DNA of 64,000 bases from a virus, in the IMG/VR virus record IMGVR_UViG_3300023210_000021, positions 19,833 to 83,832 of that record, one strand, 5' to 3'. Below are positions 43,801-52,705 of the stretch, piece by piece. How positions within the stretch are numbered: the first letter of the stretch is position 1; each line of letters opens with the position of its first letter. The translations under genes and the position numbers were made by a program. The notes under the pieces are model-generated. The model made no database searches, had not been told where the DNA came from, and worked only from the letters and a program-made list of their open reading frames with translations.

Positions 43801-46031
43801 ATTATGGATTGAGCATAGATTTTATCCTTAGTATTTATCCCAGAATACGCTCCATCTAATAAAGCGTAATTCTTTAAGGTATCGTTATATTTTGAGGTGT
43901 TGGTGAGAAATATTACCCTGTCTATTATTTCAACAATTAAAGATTCCGGAACACCTTTTTTGGTTTTTATATCCCAAAAATCTGTTTGGTTTAACCCTAT
44001 ATAAGGAAAAGATTTATAACCATATGGTGTTATGGGGTACCAATTATTAGATATCTCTTTAACCGCACCTTTTGATGCAATTTCTGAATCAGCATTAACT
44101 CTGGCAGATGATGTTAAATACGCATCAACAACTTCCTCAACAAAAGATATTTCAGGGAAAAGATAAGTTTTGTCATCTTCTTTTGGTAATACGTCACCTA
44201 TCCACCTACTTTTTTCACCATCTTTTAGGTTTTCTATAATTTCAGGCCACGCGTAAACCGTTTTGTTGTTGGTTGGTGTGTCTGTGTTCCCTTTTGATCC
44301 CGATGCAGGGTTAACTTTATTTAATATATCGTATCGTTCAGAACTATATTTTTCTGCATTTATTGACACATCATATATTGTAGATAACATTGCTTGGGTG
44401 TTATTTGTGAAAACATTAACAACCTCTCTAATATATGGGTTAAATGTTAGTTTTTTAGATAATTTTTCATTAATATCGATTATAGCTTTTTTCTGTATTT
44501 CATCTAATTGTGATTTTTTATTTATAAAGGTGGTTTCAAGTTCATTCCTAAATGGGTATAAATCTACAGCAAATACCTTATCGTCACCGTCATTACTGAA
44601 TTTTCCTGCACCAAAATAATTTCCTTTTTGTTCCTTTAAACTTTTGAAATCAAAGTCATACAACCAAATATCACCTAGTTTTTCGGTTCCAGTTATTGTC
44701 AATTGATCGTTATAAATGGATCTAAAAGTGTCCCCATCACCTGGTTCTTTGAGTTTACTAAAAAATTCAGTGAAACTATAACCAATATCCGCAGATTCAT
44801 CTTCTGATTTTTCAAATGGGTAAAGGGTAAAAGGATTGTCTGTCGCGGGAGTAGCTTCGGTCTTTTCAAATTTTACATAATCTTCATATAAATTGTATGT
44901 TTTTTCCACAAAATCCAAAAATTCTTTTTTCATTACGTGCTTAACTATTAATAAATCTCTAATAATTACATAATCAGTACCCTCTATTAAACTACTATAC
45001 CCAATTTCATCCGATAGTAATTGTTTTGACGCTTTTACATTTGATTTTCCACCAGATACACCTTTATTGACGCTCGTATCATTTCCAACTTTGTTATCAA
45101 TGTTTATATCAATTGAATTAATTACTGGTTTACCAAAAAGAGAAATGAATCTTTTTAATTTACTTATTTCAGTATTTAATGTTTTTAAACTTTGGAAACT
45201 ATCGCTATCCGCCTTTAATTCTTTAGTTATCTCACTAATTTTTGTTACCTCATTTATGAAATCATCTATCTTTGGTGTTGGTTTTTCCACACCATTACTA
45301 TCCTTTATTGTTAACTTACTTAAAGCGTCTGCACCAGCTCTAGTGTTAACCACACCAACAATATTACCTAAAACCATATCAGCTAAAAAAGCTTGTTGGA
45401 ACCCTACAAAATTTGATTTAATCTGAAAATTACCTGTTGATCCGTCAAAATCAAAATTAGATTTTACCATGTGTAAACAATAAGTTACCGCCTTTCCATA
45501 ATAACCTTTAACAGTTAATTTGAATACTGGGTATGGTAGTGAGAAAAATACACTATATGGTGATTGTCTATTTTCAGAGTCTATTACATTAAACAAAGAA
45601 CTACCCCTTAAATCTGTAAATGTAATATCTACCTTTGGTACAAGGGCTGCCCCAAAACTGATATTTATACTATTAATACCAAAACCCTCTAATATTCCAC
45701 TACTACCATCTTTAACACCACCCATATTTGTCCAATCGGTAGTTGCGTAACTATTGGTTATTGTTTGTTCGGTAGACCCTTTATCTACACTTGTAGCAAT
45801 AAAATTTATAACACCATCACTACCATCGGTATCCAATATTTCTGCACTATTGGCTGATGAGTCTATTTCAACTACACTACGTTTTTTTTTAACAGCGCTT
45901 AGTTTTACATAGATAAAAAGATCTTCGTTTGGGACTACATCCCTACCAGGTGGGTTGGGGTCAACTAAAAATAAATTTGCTTTACCTTCTATGTCCCCAC
46001 CTAAATTCTCTGCTGTCGGTTCATTCCCCAT
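40872..46031 (-). CDS. Baseplate hub protein fused to GH19-type lysozyme, 1719 aa
   Basis: The body looks like a hub protein. An early FGAALVPKVDITFTDLRG leads into a barrel-like region, and PFFRGAYLITNVTHSITPNH near 1440 resembles gp27/gpD-type hub strands. From about residue 1504 the sequence fits a GH19 chitinase/lysozyme: AAGFRRLGIT, then a helix with FLASVLYESSNMTITEEVWN (the likely catalytic Glu in the E-S and TEE elements), YKFRGRGAFLLTGRDQYQTI, and NPVVSLASAASFW. The enzyme would cut peptidoglycan as the tail tube enters, as gp5 does in T4. The ATG overlaps the gp53-like stop by 11 bases. Confidence 0.75.
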   Translation of the reverse strand: MGNEPTAENLGGDIEGKANLFLVDPNPPGRDVVPNEDLFIYVKLSAVKKKRSVVEIDSSANSAEILDTDGSDGVINFIATSVDKGSTEQTITNSYATTDWTNMGGVKDGSSGILEGFGINSINISFGAALVPKVDITFTDLRGSSLFNVIDSENRQSPYSVFFSLPYPVFKLTVKGYYGKAVTYCLHMVKSNFDFDGSTGNFQIKSNFVGFQQAFLADMVLGNIVGVVNTRAGADALSKLTIKDSNGVEKPTPKIDDFINEVTKISEITKELKADSDSFQSLKTLNTEISKLKRFISLFGKPVINSIDINIDNKVGNDTSVNKGVSGGKSNVKASKQLLSDEIGYSSLIEGTDYVIIRDLLIVKHVMKKEFLDFVEKTYNLYEDYVKFEKTEATPATDNPFTLYPFEKSEDESADIGYSFTEFFSKLKEPGDGDTFRSIYNDQLTITGTEKLGDIWLYDFDFKSLKEQKGNYFGAGKFSNDGDDKVFAVDLYPFRNELETTFINKKSQLDEIQKKAIIDINEKLSKKLTFNPYIREVVNVFTNNTQAMLSTIYDVSINAEKYSSERYDILNKVNPASGSKGNTDTPTNNKTVYAWPEIIENLKDGEKSRWIGDVLPKEDDKTYLFPEISFVEEVVDAYLTSSARVNADSEIASKGAVKEISNNWYPITPYGYKSFPYIGLNQTDFWDIKTKKGVPESLIVEIIDRVIFLTNTSKYNDTLKNYALLDGAYSGINTKDKIYAQSIIENLNGEEIIEYAKDNQIIKPISGGDDNYLKDTIASGSFIIDGETSCDNSYLYIGKDFSNSIGKSILQNTLDVSPKISGNGKAKKAIGNINKSYKTNGIKNGIKYFNVSYKLPTHNISYLVWGDTIFNKIKPPEGTNDINYILPFKSINDFDGSAQNGQSNNNFIGFLEPEKQNIFKSDLYSGQTNNESQALLLLNTLPFDNPNKIIPLLGDVAKVIKLPKYYLLWLCGSIWRYEESSGVLANDPIIWSGSEVGQTSPSNFLYNVGKNKIYGDTIEGRQIPSLLLTLPPKTKELLINYYKRWVKSELVEFSRLMESYLESLEPSDQLNNEYTSDINSLINDLKEQTTLISTTPNLWNKKLNGNIVETDNILTYVNEYKNSFINFWKPESIQEKSSSENDDGNNNPLATTNNSDLKNAFYKYFKNIYDKWIGGSINGKDMYNACAPNPDDNLINYFKFINRSWCDIGDNAAVNLNSVATLSGDYDINMYFYLAKVLRDSNFLLQILPTYINFKDEIEVEGIFKPTTSLDPNSSGGPIYTCIYAGGSSKSLEIEDSDYSNDGMDFDTPQAVPSEFTNCNKPTDSNGLSYNLVAFRVAFGAENQSIFKNLNLNQEEHRETGEYFKVLTELIDNRGGSKRTYQGTDLYQIYQARSYKCKVESLGCMNIQPLMYFQLDNVPFFRGAYLITNVTHSITPNHISTNFEGVRQSSVSTPIIDTATTFLNLNLTEEFASKKIDQKPINRNPAPWSVQNPDNVFDKFTTLTAAGFRRLGITQTTSEIISDDTGTDSEFKKILIKFKILTNSQVTMFLASVLYESSNMTITEEVWNTPNIDDNRIAQNGSRAQLAYENSDGVGGLGNTEDGDGYKFRGRGAFLLTGRDQYQTIKGDNDFKQVLEPFITGDFFDDLDVMVTNPVVSLASAASFWKKNEINEIAKGGKSASYTELFNKINGEDYKHSTERYSVFSKVLDILDLKDEENI

Positions 46032-46344
46032 ATAATAATTTGTATCTCCTCACCGCACTAGTATATTGTTGTAATGTGTCATTAAATGGGTAAGGAACTC
46101 TTATGATTTCACCATCTGGAATTGCGTCCTCTACACCACCATATTTAGGGTTAGCTAACATTATTAACCAACCATGAAAGGGATTACCATAATAATCCTG
46201 ACTAAACTTATCCATTCTATCTCTTTGTATTTTCCACGTAACTTGTTTATCACTAGATTTTTCTTCAAGTTTAATAAATGGTAACATTTCATATCCACCA
46301 TTGGCTTTAAAACTTTGATATCTATCGTAATATTCTTTTGCCAT
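46021..46344 (-). CDS. Baseplate wedge protein, T4 gp53-like (LysM-type fold)
   Basis: The 107-residue protein has the gp53/tail-X pattern. WKIQRDRMDKFSQDYYGNPF gives the D-R-x-D and YYG elements. WLIMLANP follows, and GEIIRVPYPF supplies the I-P strand. In T4, gp53 links wedges during baseplate assembly. It sits between the 1031-residue baseplate protein and the hub-lysozyme gene, which it overlaps by 11 bases. Confidence 0.72.
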   Translation of the reverse strand: MAKEYYDRYQSFKANGGYEMLPFIKLEEKSSDKQVTWKIQRDRMDKFSQDYYGNPFHGWLIMLANPKYGGVEDAIPDGEIIRVPYPFNDTLQQYTSAVRRYKLLYGE

Positions 46345-46396
46345 TATATATCATTTTAATTGTTTTATTTTTTTAATAAAGGTTTTCTGGAATTTA

Positions 46397-49300
46397 TCAC
46401 GTCAGATCATCGGTGTACCTCGCTGAGGAGTTTTCAGCTAATCTCTTCAATTCTTTTTCTCGTTTCCTTTGTTCCCTTTCCTTTTTCCTTTGTTCCCTCC
46501 TTGTTAAATCATCTATGGTTTTGTTTTTTTCTTTTTCTGGGGGGACGTGGTTAGGTTTATACCCATCAATTATTTTTGATCCAGTGGTTTGTTTTTGAAT
46601 TTTGTCAGATCTTTTATCATAATACTCCGTATTAGCATAATAATTAAATGATAACGCATTTTGTATTCGATTAATTGGTCCCAGTAAAGATTGACCACCT
46701 ATAATATCAATGGATAAATTTACATCAACTACCATTGGTTGTACACCTATACCCTCTGGGTTTAAATCCCATTGTATAGATCCGCCACCAGCGTGATTTA
46801 TTGAAAGGCTATTAATAATAACTTTTGAGTAGAAGAAATCACCAATACGTAATATACAAACTGGTGGTCTACCAAAAGCAAGATTTTGGGGGTTTCTATC
46901 ACCACCCACATTATCATAAATACTTGGTCCTTGTCTCATACATTGATGTAGGAATGTCATTCTACTATTTAAACCTTCAGGTGTCATCGAATGGAATGCT
47001 GGTTGGAAATACTTTATTTTTTCTGATATGGTTTTGAAGTAGTTAGGGTAACTATCATCAATAATGTCAAAGAAATTACACTCATCAATTGTTACATTAG
47101 CTAATTTTTCAGGATCAATCTTAAACCCTTCTTCGGCATTTTGGTTTTCAGACTCTATCTTCCTTGGCTCAAATTTTATGGTGAAATCAACTCGCATGTC
47201 ACTTTCCACAAATTCTTTTTTGTTTGATTTTGTTGCACCATAAGATTTTGTTTTTATATTACTTGATTTGACACCCCACCCCAATACAATGTCTTCAATT
47301 TTAGCAACCCTTAACTCACTTAGGTTTTGTGTCAAATTTTTCAATTCCTTTTTAGTTAAATTCTCATCTGGGTATTCAAAGTTTGAGGCGTATCCTTTAA
47401 TATCCACAATTACAATTGGTTCATCATCATCGTTTTTTGGTGCGTTATCAATAATGTCTTTATACAAACCGTTAGATGTTGAATTATTATCCCAATCTTG
47501 GTTTTTAACATTACTTCCACTGGGATTGATCTGTCTTGGATCAAAATATATTTTAGTTTCAGCCGTGTCTATATTTGGCGCTGATAATGCTTGTCCTATT
47601 GATGAATTTTTAGCATTCTCAATAGCTCTCATAGTATTAATATCTATAACATTAACCAAATTAGCGTTATCCATAAATTCATCAACTGTTCTACCACCAG
47701 CAAATAACTTCTCAATCAAATCACTTTGTCTTCCTCTAAATTCATTTATAACCGATGGGTGGTCAACTAACATTTTAAAACGTAATTGACCAGACCTCTT
47801 AGTGTTATTGTAAGTATATAGTGGTTCACCCCTACCAATAAATTCTGTAGATGTCCAATTAGCATCTACATTCTCATCAAATTGTAAATCATATGGTGGA
47901 AACCACATAATTCTTCCTTTATTACCCGATATAGGATCACCATTACCTCTTTCACAAGGTGGAAGGTCATCCCAATTATCTGACCACGCTAAATTTTCTA
48001 TTGAAAACATAAATTTCTTATTATCCGAATTTCTATCTAATGATGTTGGGTGCGTTTTTACTATACCATTAGCTTGTATAACACTTAGTGTGTCTTTGTC
48101 TCTACCAATAGAACCTTTTTTGAATTGTAATCCTGTTTTTTTAATTGCGTTTTCGTAAGAGTACCCACGCTCAACCGTCCAAGTTCTGAAAAATGATGTA
48201 GCGTCATTATCGTTTGATTTTATTGCGCTACCTCTTGAAATATATTTATCTGCAATTGTATCTTTAAAAAATTTATCCGTTTGGTTTATGAATATTCTGT
48301 CTGAATTATCGTTTACTAACTTTTGGGTTTTACCTAATAAAGTATCGGGGTTAAACTCGCCACCATCTAACTTCCAAAAGAAATCATCTTCTACATTTGT
48401 TTTATATTCTGTGTCTACCGAATCATTAAATTGTTCTGTTTTAAACACTTTCGTTAGTGTATCACCTCTATTTGTACTTCTATCATCACCGATATAATAC
48501 CTGCTTTTTGGTGCATCTGACCCTAACAATGATGATAATCTAGGATCTTCATATTTAGGGATAAACTTATTCATACCTAAATTAGTATATAATAAAAGTT
48601 TTTGACCATCACTTGTTCTAGACAACATTTCATTATTCCTTGCTTCGGTTGATAATGCGGTATCAGATTTTACACCTAAACTTCCTAATATATCCATTAC
48701 CTTTCCTTCATCACCTTTGATTTGTGAATACTCTTGCCAACCAACCGCTTCGTCAGGTAATTGACTATAGGGTGTTTCTGACCCATCTAAATAATTTATA
48801 AATGTAACCGTTTTATCAACTTTATCTTTCGGTATTGTAATATCGTAACTATCTACATTCGCCCCATTTTTTAATGCACTTAGGGTTTTGTTTGGTTGAA
48901 TAAATTCACTCTCTATGATTTGAGCCTTTCTGTCTAATATAGAAGACTTTAATCTTTCCATCCCAATTATACCAAGAAAACTCTCCGTATTTGTTGTTAC
49001 GTCATTGGTTTGGATAAGCTGATATGGGTCTCTACGTCCAATTTCGTCACCTGTGGCAACCAATTTAAACCTATCTAGGTTAAGGGATACGGGGTAGGTA
49101 GAACGTATGTTAGTGACATCGTAATAACTTTCGTATGGTGCAGGTAAATAAGGGAATGGTGTGGGTGGTACGTTAAAATTATATTGGTTATATTCCTCTT
49201 CGTTCGCTGCGTTGTGGATATTAAGTAATAATTGTTTTTCTCTTTCTTCGTTGGAAACATCTTCTAAGGGATATTCACCCTCATCTACCTTCGGAACGTA

Positions 49301-49492
49301 CTCCCCTATAAGTGGATTAGGTAAACTAATAACTTGACCTAAACTACCAAAGTAAGATGCAAATTCTGTTTCTCTTAAAGAATTGGGTATTGGTGGTGGT
49401 AGGTTTCTCCCCAACAACCTATTTCTTAACTCAGCAGTTGTTGTCTTAACCCCATTGACATATAAATCCTTATTTAATATTCCAGCAGACAT
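46397..49492 (-). CDS. Baseplate/tube-associated protein with OmpA-like domain, 1031 aa
   Basis: The first 500 residues are polar and of unknown fold. Near 520-570, MWFPPYDLQFDENVDANWTS and then YNNTKRSGQLRFKMLVDHPS resemble baseplate or tail-completion proteins of large myophages. At about 645-780 an OmpA-like peptidoglycan-binding module is visible: KIYFDPRQINPSG, VIVDIKGYASNFEYPD, LSELRVAKIEDIVLGWGV and SSNIKTKSYGATKSN. The C-terminal part has PVCILRIGDFFYSKVIINSL, a hub-like strand set, and a Lys/Arg/Glu coiled tail. I infer a baseplate component that touches peptidoglycan. It follows the tape measure gene in transcription order. Confidence 0.65.
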   Translation of the reverse strand: MSAGILNKDLYVNGVKTTTAELRNRLLGRNLPPPIPNSLRETEFASYFGSLGQVISLPNPLIGEYVPKVDEGEYPLEDVSNEEREKQLLLNIHNAANEEEYNQYNFNVPPTPFPYLPAPYESYYDVTNIRSTYPVSLNLDRFKLVATGDEIGRRDPYQLIQTNDVTTNTESFLGIIGMERLKSSILDRKAQIIESEFIQPNKTLSALKNGANVDSYDITIPKDKVDKTVTFINYLDGSETPYSQLPDEAVGWQEYSQIKGDEGKVMDILGSLGVKSDTALSTEARNNEMLSRTSDGQKLLLYTNLGMNKFIPKYEDPRLSSLLGSDAPKSRYYIGDDRSTNRGDTLTKVFKTEQFNDSVDTEYKTNVEDDFFWKLDGGEFNPDTLLGKTQKLVNDNSDRIFINQTDKFFKDTIADKYISRGSAIKSNDNDATSFFRTWTVERGYSYENAIKKTGLQFKKGSIGRDKDTLSVIQANGIVKTHPTSLDRNSDNKKFMFSIENLAWSDNWDDLPPCERGNGDPISGNKGRIMWFPPYDLQFDENVDANWTSTEFIGRGEPLYTYNNTKRSGQLRFKMLVDHPSVINEFRGRQSDLIEKLFAGGRTVDEFMDNANLVNVIDINTMRAIENAKNSSIGQALSAPNIDTAETKIYFDPRQINPSGSNVKNQDWDNNSTSNGLYKDIIDNAPKNDDDEPIVIVDIKGYASNFEYPDENLTKKELKNLTQNLSELRVAKIEDIVLGWGVKSSNIKTKSYGATKSNKKEFVESDMRVDFTIKFEPRKIESENQNAEEGFKIDPEKLANVTIDECNFFDIIDDSYPNYFKTISEKIKYFQPAFHSMTPEGLNSRMTFLHQCMRQGPSIYDNVGGDRNPQNLAFGRPPVCILRIGDFFYSKVIINSLSINHAGGGSIQWDLNPEGIGVQPMVVDVNLSIDIIGGQSLLGPINRIQNALSFNYYANTEYYDKRSDKIQKQTTGSKIIDGYKPNHVPPEKEKNKTIDDLTRREQRKKEREQRKREKELKRLAENSSARYTDDLT

Positions 49493-49507
49493 AAATTTTC
49501 TTTATTT

Positions 49508-49515
49508 ATAAATAT
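49508..49515 (-). promoter_or_regulatory. Candidate late-promoter motif ATATTTAT
   Basis: The coding strand reads GATATTTATAAATAAAG. It contains both ATATTTAT and a T4-late-like TATAAATA, 16 bases before the start at 49492. Confidence 0.45.
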
Positions 49516-49555
49516 CAAACAAGAAATTTCCAGGAATTATATATTATATTAAAGA

Positions 49556-49600
49556 TCTTGTAATATATTGTTCTTGTTATATATTCAAGTTTTAAACTTG
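49556..49600. repeat. Tandem direct repeat and palindrome in a 197-base gap
   Basis: A 14-base element, TCTTGTAATATATT, is repeated with one change at 49572-49585. It is followed by the palindrome CAAGTTTTAAACTTG (49586-49600) and further CTTGT boxes. The gap from 49493 to 49689 has no gene on either strand that I can support. It follows the tape measure stop, so it may hold a terminator, a structured leader or protein-binding sites. Confidence 0.5.
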
Positions 49601-49689
49601 TTTTATAATTATTTAATCTTGTTTATCCTGTTATAAGGACCGTCCCGAAAATCGCTTAAGTAAAGGTTATGGTAAGATTATTTTTATAT

Positions 49690-51651
49690 TTATGCTGTAT
49701 TTAATGAAGAACCAACTTTTCCACCTGAATAATTAGCTCCATTTAAAGAATCTGTTATCATTTTAGTTACTACACCTTTTATTGATTCCATATCTAAATC
49801 TATATTGGTACTCCCATTTGGGGCATTAAGTGTTAAATCACCATTAATTGTCATTGTAATTGGTTCTACCTTAATTGTGTCACCACCTCCCGAACCACCT
49901 AATAAATTTTGTGGTTTACCAGCGATAACCAAATCTCTATTATCTAACGAAAAATCACCAAAACCCCCAGATAAAATTCTATTACCACCACCTACCGACG
50001 CTACATCATGCTCTGGTGTTACATTAGGTTTCCCTTTGTTATCAACACCACTTACATCTTCCTTTTCCCCTCGCAATAGTTTTTGAATGGTTATTTTAGC
50101 ATCCTCTACAGTAATTTCTTTAATTTTACCTAATGCATTCTCCAAATCCTTAGATGCTGCACCCATTAAAGACTTAGTAAATGTGCCCGCTTTTAAACCT
50201 GCCCCACTAAACATTTTATCAATATTCTTTTGTATGTCAGTACTATTGAAAGCTTCGATAGTTTGATCAACAATTTTTTCTGTACCTTTTGTCCATTCAT
50301 CTATAATAGGTTCCATAGTATCCTCAAATGCCATATAAACATTTGCTTCACCTAAAAATCTTGTTTCCAATGACTTATCGATCTGTTCAAGATACTTGTT
50401 AGTAGTCATTGCTTCTTTTGCTGTAAGTAAAATAGCGTCTTCTGAAGTTGTCGGTACTTCTAAAATACCTTCTTCCATCGCTTTCTTAATACCATCTGTA
50501 TCACCAATCTCTATCTCCTTACCGTCAAAATCAACAACCCATTTCTTTTCTTTATTTAACCTAGCTAGATTTGCAATACCTTCTCTCGATTCTTCATCAC
50601 CAAAACCAACATCCATCTTAATGTCTTTAATTTTTGATGCTTGTCTAGCCATATCAATCATGTTATCGGTATTGATATTTAATTGATCCCCAGCAGCTTT
50701 AAGTTGCATCCTTGCTTCTGGTGGGAAGTCATACTCACCAGTTTCTTTGTTGAATGACATCATATTTTCTGTCATATCAGCAACCTTTTGAGCAAGTTCT
50801 TCTGGTTTGTTCCGAGCTAAATACATTATCTCAAACGGATCACCAAACGCATCTGCAACATCACCCCCTAACATTTGTAAATTAGCAACGGCTTCTATTG
50901 CTGCCTCTGGTTCGTAGAACTTATCTGCCATACTTAACATTTCACCAACATCCATTCTCATTTTAACCGCTAGTTGAGCCATTTGTGTCATGCCTTTAAC
51001 ACCACCTCTAAATGACATGTTTTGCATACTACTAAAATTATCGGATAATACTTTTGTAACTTTTGATGCGTTTAAACCTAATTTTTGAGAGTCTTTAAAA
51101 ATTTCTTTAATGGCTGTCATAGAAGCTTCACTGGATTTTCCCATAAAATCCATTCTCTCCATTAATTTTGCTGCGGATTCACCCACCAACCCAGTTGCTT
51201 TCTCTAACGCAATAACGTTTCCAACTTCTTCTGGGGTTACAATTCTAGCTCTACCTGATTGTTCAGCAATTGCGGTAATTGCAGTCTCAACGTCACCAAC
51301 CTCCGCACCTAACCTTTGAGCTATTTCAACAGATTTAATAAATGACTTACCGAATTCTTGTTGTTTTTTAGTGGATATACCAACATTAATAGAAGTTTTT
51401 TTGTAACTTTCAGCTAACAACTCAGCCGCTTTATATTGTTTCTCAATACTTTTAGCAAATACCACACTGTTTTGCCCAATCTTCGTCATCCTCTTTGCTG
51501 CATCTGCAACTAGATTAGATGTTTCACCGATACTTGCCCCTAACCTTTCAGATGACTTAGCGGCACCATCCAATGATTTTTTCAGATTCGTTATCTGAAC
51601 CTGTAAATCATCTAACTGATCTTTTAACTCTTGATTAGTTGGTGTTCCCAT
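49690..51651 (-). CDS. Tail tape measure protein
   Basis: The 653 residues are mostly long amphipathic helices with Ala, Lys and Glu, starting with a coiled coil (QLDDLQVQITNLKKSLDGAA). Phage tape-measure-type stretches follow, such as VDFDGKEIEIG, TAKEAMTTNKYLEQIDKSLE and a C-terminal Gly/Asn-rich tail. This composition, the position before the baseplate genes and a frameshift-type chaperone pair upstream all argue for the tape measure. At about 1.5 angstrom per residue it would fit a tail of roughly 100 nm, similar to T4. The N-terminal region recalls TP901-type tape measures. No peptidase motif is seen. Confidence 0.75.
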   Translation of the reverse strand: MGTPTNQELKDQLDDLQVQITNLKKSLDGAAKSSERLGASIGETSNLVADAAKRMTKIGQNSVVFAKSIEKQYKAAELLAESYKKTSINVGISTKKQQEFGKSFIKSVEIAQRLGAEVGDVETAITAIAEQSGRARIVTPEEVGNVIALEKATGLVGESAAKLMERMDFMGKSSEASMTAIKEIFKDSQKLGLNASKVTKVLSDNFSSMQNMSFRGGVKGMTQMAQLAVKMRMDVGEMLSMADKFYEPEAAIEAVANLQMLGGDVADAFGDPFEIMYLARNKPEELAQKVADMTENMMSFNKETGEYDFPPEARMQLKAAGDQLNINTDNMIDMARQASKIKDIKMDVGFGDEESREGIANLARLNKEKKWVVDFDGKEIEIGDTDGIKKAMEEGILEVPTTSEDAILLTAKEAMTTNKYLEQIDKSLETRFLGEANVYMAFEDTMEPIIDEWTKGTEKIVDQTIEAFNSTDIQKNIDKMFSGAGLKAGTFTKSLMGAASKDLENALGKIKEITVEDAKITIQKLLRGEKEDVSGVDNKGKPNVTPEHDVASVGGGNRILSGGFGDFSLDNRDLVIAGKPQNLLGGSGGGDTIKVEPITMTINGDLTLNAPNGSTNIDLDMESIKGVVTKMITDSLNGANYSGGKVGSSLNTA

Positions 51652-51653
51652 TA

Positions 51654-51776
51654 TTACTTATCGTCTATATTCTCAGGGTTATCAATCGACTCTTGTATAA
51701 TACCCTCCAATCGTTTCAACTCATCCTCAATGGATTGGATTTGACCCACAAATATAACTGGTAATATCTCAGTCAT
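51654..51776 (-). CDS. Small coiled-coil protein before the tape measure, 40 aa
   Basis: A short ORF begins at the ATG at 51776, 1 base from the stop of the 220-residue gene, and ends 2 bases before the tape measure start. The 40 residues (VGQIQSIEDELKRLEGIIQE in the middle) form one amphipathic helix with heptads. Such tiny helical proteins near tape measures can be assembly chaperones. Its close fit between two genes supports it being real. Confidence 0.5.
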   Translation of the reverse strand: MTEILPVIFVGQIQSIEDELKRLEGIIQESIDNPENIDDK

Positions 51777-51777
51777 A

Positions 51778-52440
51778 TTATTTTAATTTTATGAACTTGA
51801 AATAAACATCCTCTTCATCACCACTAACATCTTTTTCAGTTGAGAATCCATATTTATTATATGATAAACTGACTTCACCTTTTTGATCTATATTAGTTTT
51901 AAGGTTATTATACCTAAGTCGTATAATTAATGTATCAGGAAAACTATTAGTTTTAATGTCAATTGTTTTACTTTTTTCATTAATACCAACAACAGAAAAA
52001 TACATTGACCCTGTTAACTTTCGTTTATAATCAGGTGAAGACAGTTTTTGGATATCTAATTCAACATCATTTTTAAAACTAATTACAACCCTTTTATATT
52101 TTAATTTTTTACTTTTAGATTTTCTTAAATTACTAATACCACCGGATATTTCCGCAATATCATCCTTCAACTTATTAATACTATCTTGTAGTTTATTTCT
52201 TTCTTCTTCATCCTCAGATTCTTTCTTCTTTTTTTCTAGTTCCTTTAATTTGTCTTTATTATCGGACTCCTTCTCCTCCCCATCATCAATAAGCTTACTA
52301 ATAATCTTTTTAGTTAATAAACCCCCAGGTCCAAATCTAATAAATGTTATGATATCATTTGCAATACCTTCATTAATGTTACTCTCAATAAGGTTGTTTA
52401 TATCTTTAATTATTTTTTCTTGTTCATTAATTGATTTCAT
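51778..52440 (-). CDS. Presequence-bearing coiled-coil protein, 220 aa
   Basis: The N-terminus (INEQEKIIKDINNLIESNIN) has L-I-E and I-N-E ends, like the other presequences. Residues about 55-105 are a Lys/Glu coiled coil (KDKLKELEKKKKESEDEEER). A beta-rich C-terminal domain follows (YKRVVISFKNDVELDIQKLS, then TLIIRLRYNNLK). I do not recognise the fold. It sits between the gp26-like genes and the tape measure, which is an odd place for cargo, so a tail-assembly role is also possible. Confidence 0.5.
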   Translation of the reverse strand: MKSINEQEKIIKDINNLIESNINEGIANDIITFIRFGPGGLLTKKIISKLIDDGEEKESDNKDKLKELEKKKKESEDEEERNKLQDSINKLKDDIAEISGGISNLRKSKSKKLKYKRVVISFKNDVELDIQKLSSPDYKRKLTGSMYFSVVGINEKSKTIDIKTNSFPDTLIIRLRYNNLKTNIDQKGEVSLSYNKYGFSTEKDVSGDEEDVYFKFIKLK

Positions 52441-52455
52441 AGAAATAGTTTTTTA

Positions 52456-52463
52456 ATAAATAT
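52456..52463 (-). promoter_or_regulatory. Candidate late-promoter motif ATATTTAT
   Basis: The coding strand reads GATATTTATTAAAAAAC 16 bases before the start at 52440. It would serve the tape measure run. Confidence 0.4.
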
Positions 52464-52480
52464 CAAGAAATAAATAAAAT

Positions 52481-52705
52481 TTACCCTTCTTGGTTTGGTT
52501 GTAATAATCTGATAAAATATCGTCTTGAATATGTGGGCATTATTAAAGTATCTGAATAACTATACCCATTACTTACTAGAAACGCTATTTCTTTATGTAA
52601 CTGAGCGTTATAACTAGAGTTCAGGCCATAAAAAATTAGATCCGAATCTAAGAAAGGTGGCAGTTTCGACCCCCCCTTGAATCGTAGCAGTCGTCTTAAA
52701 ATCAA
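52481..52705 (-). CDS. +1-frame extension or overlapping ORF of the gp26-like gene
   Basis: This frame overlaps the end of the gp26-like gene by 92 bases and continues 133 bases beyond its stop, where no other gene lies. The non-overlapping part (HKEIAFLVSNGYSYSDTLIM, then PTYSRRYFIRLLQ) looks like real protein. It resembles the short C-terminal partners found downstream of gp26-like genes in T4-like phages (a MP-x-Y-x-R-R-x-F type end). It has no start codon after the overlap, so it is reached either by re-initiation within the overlap (ATG at 52705) or by a frameshift at the run of seven G near 52675. This is the layout of tail assembly chaperones such as lambda G/GT or P2 E/E'. Confidence 0.5.
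   Translation of the reverse strand: MILRRLLRFKGGSKLPPFLDSDLIFYGLNSSYNAQLHKEIAFLVSNGYSYSDTLIMPTYSRRYFIRLLQPNQEG

Noticed and set aside
49493-49689. A tRNA or small RNA gene in the gap
   Set aside because: No cloverleaf, no GGTTCRA-type loop on either strand and no CCA end could be found by eye.
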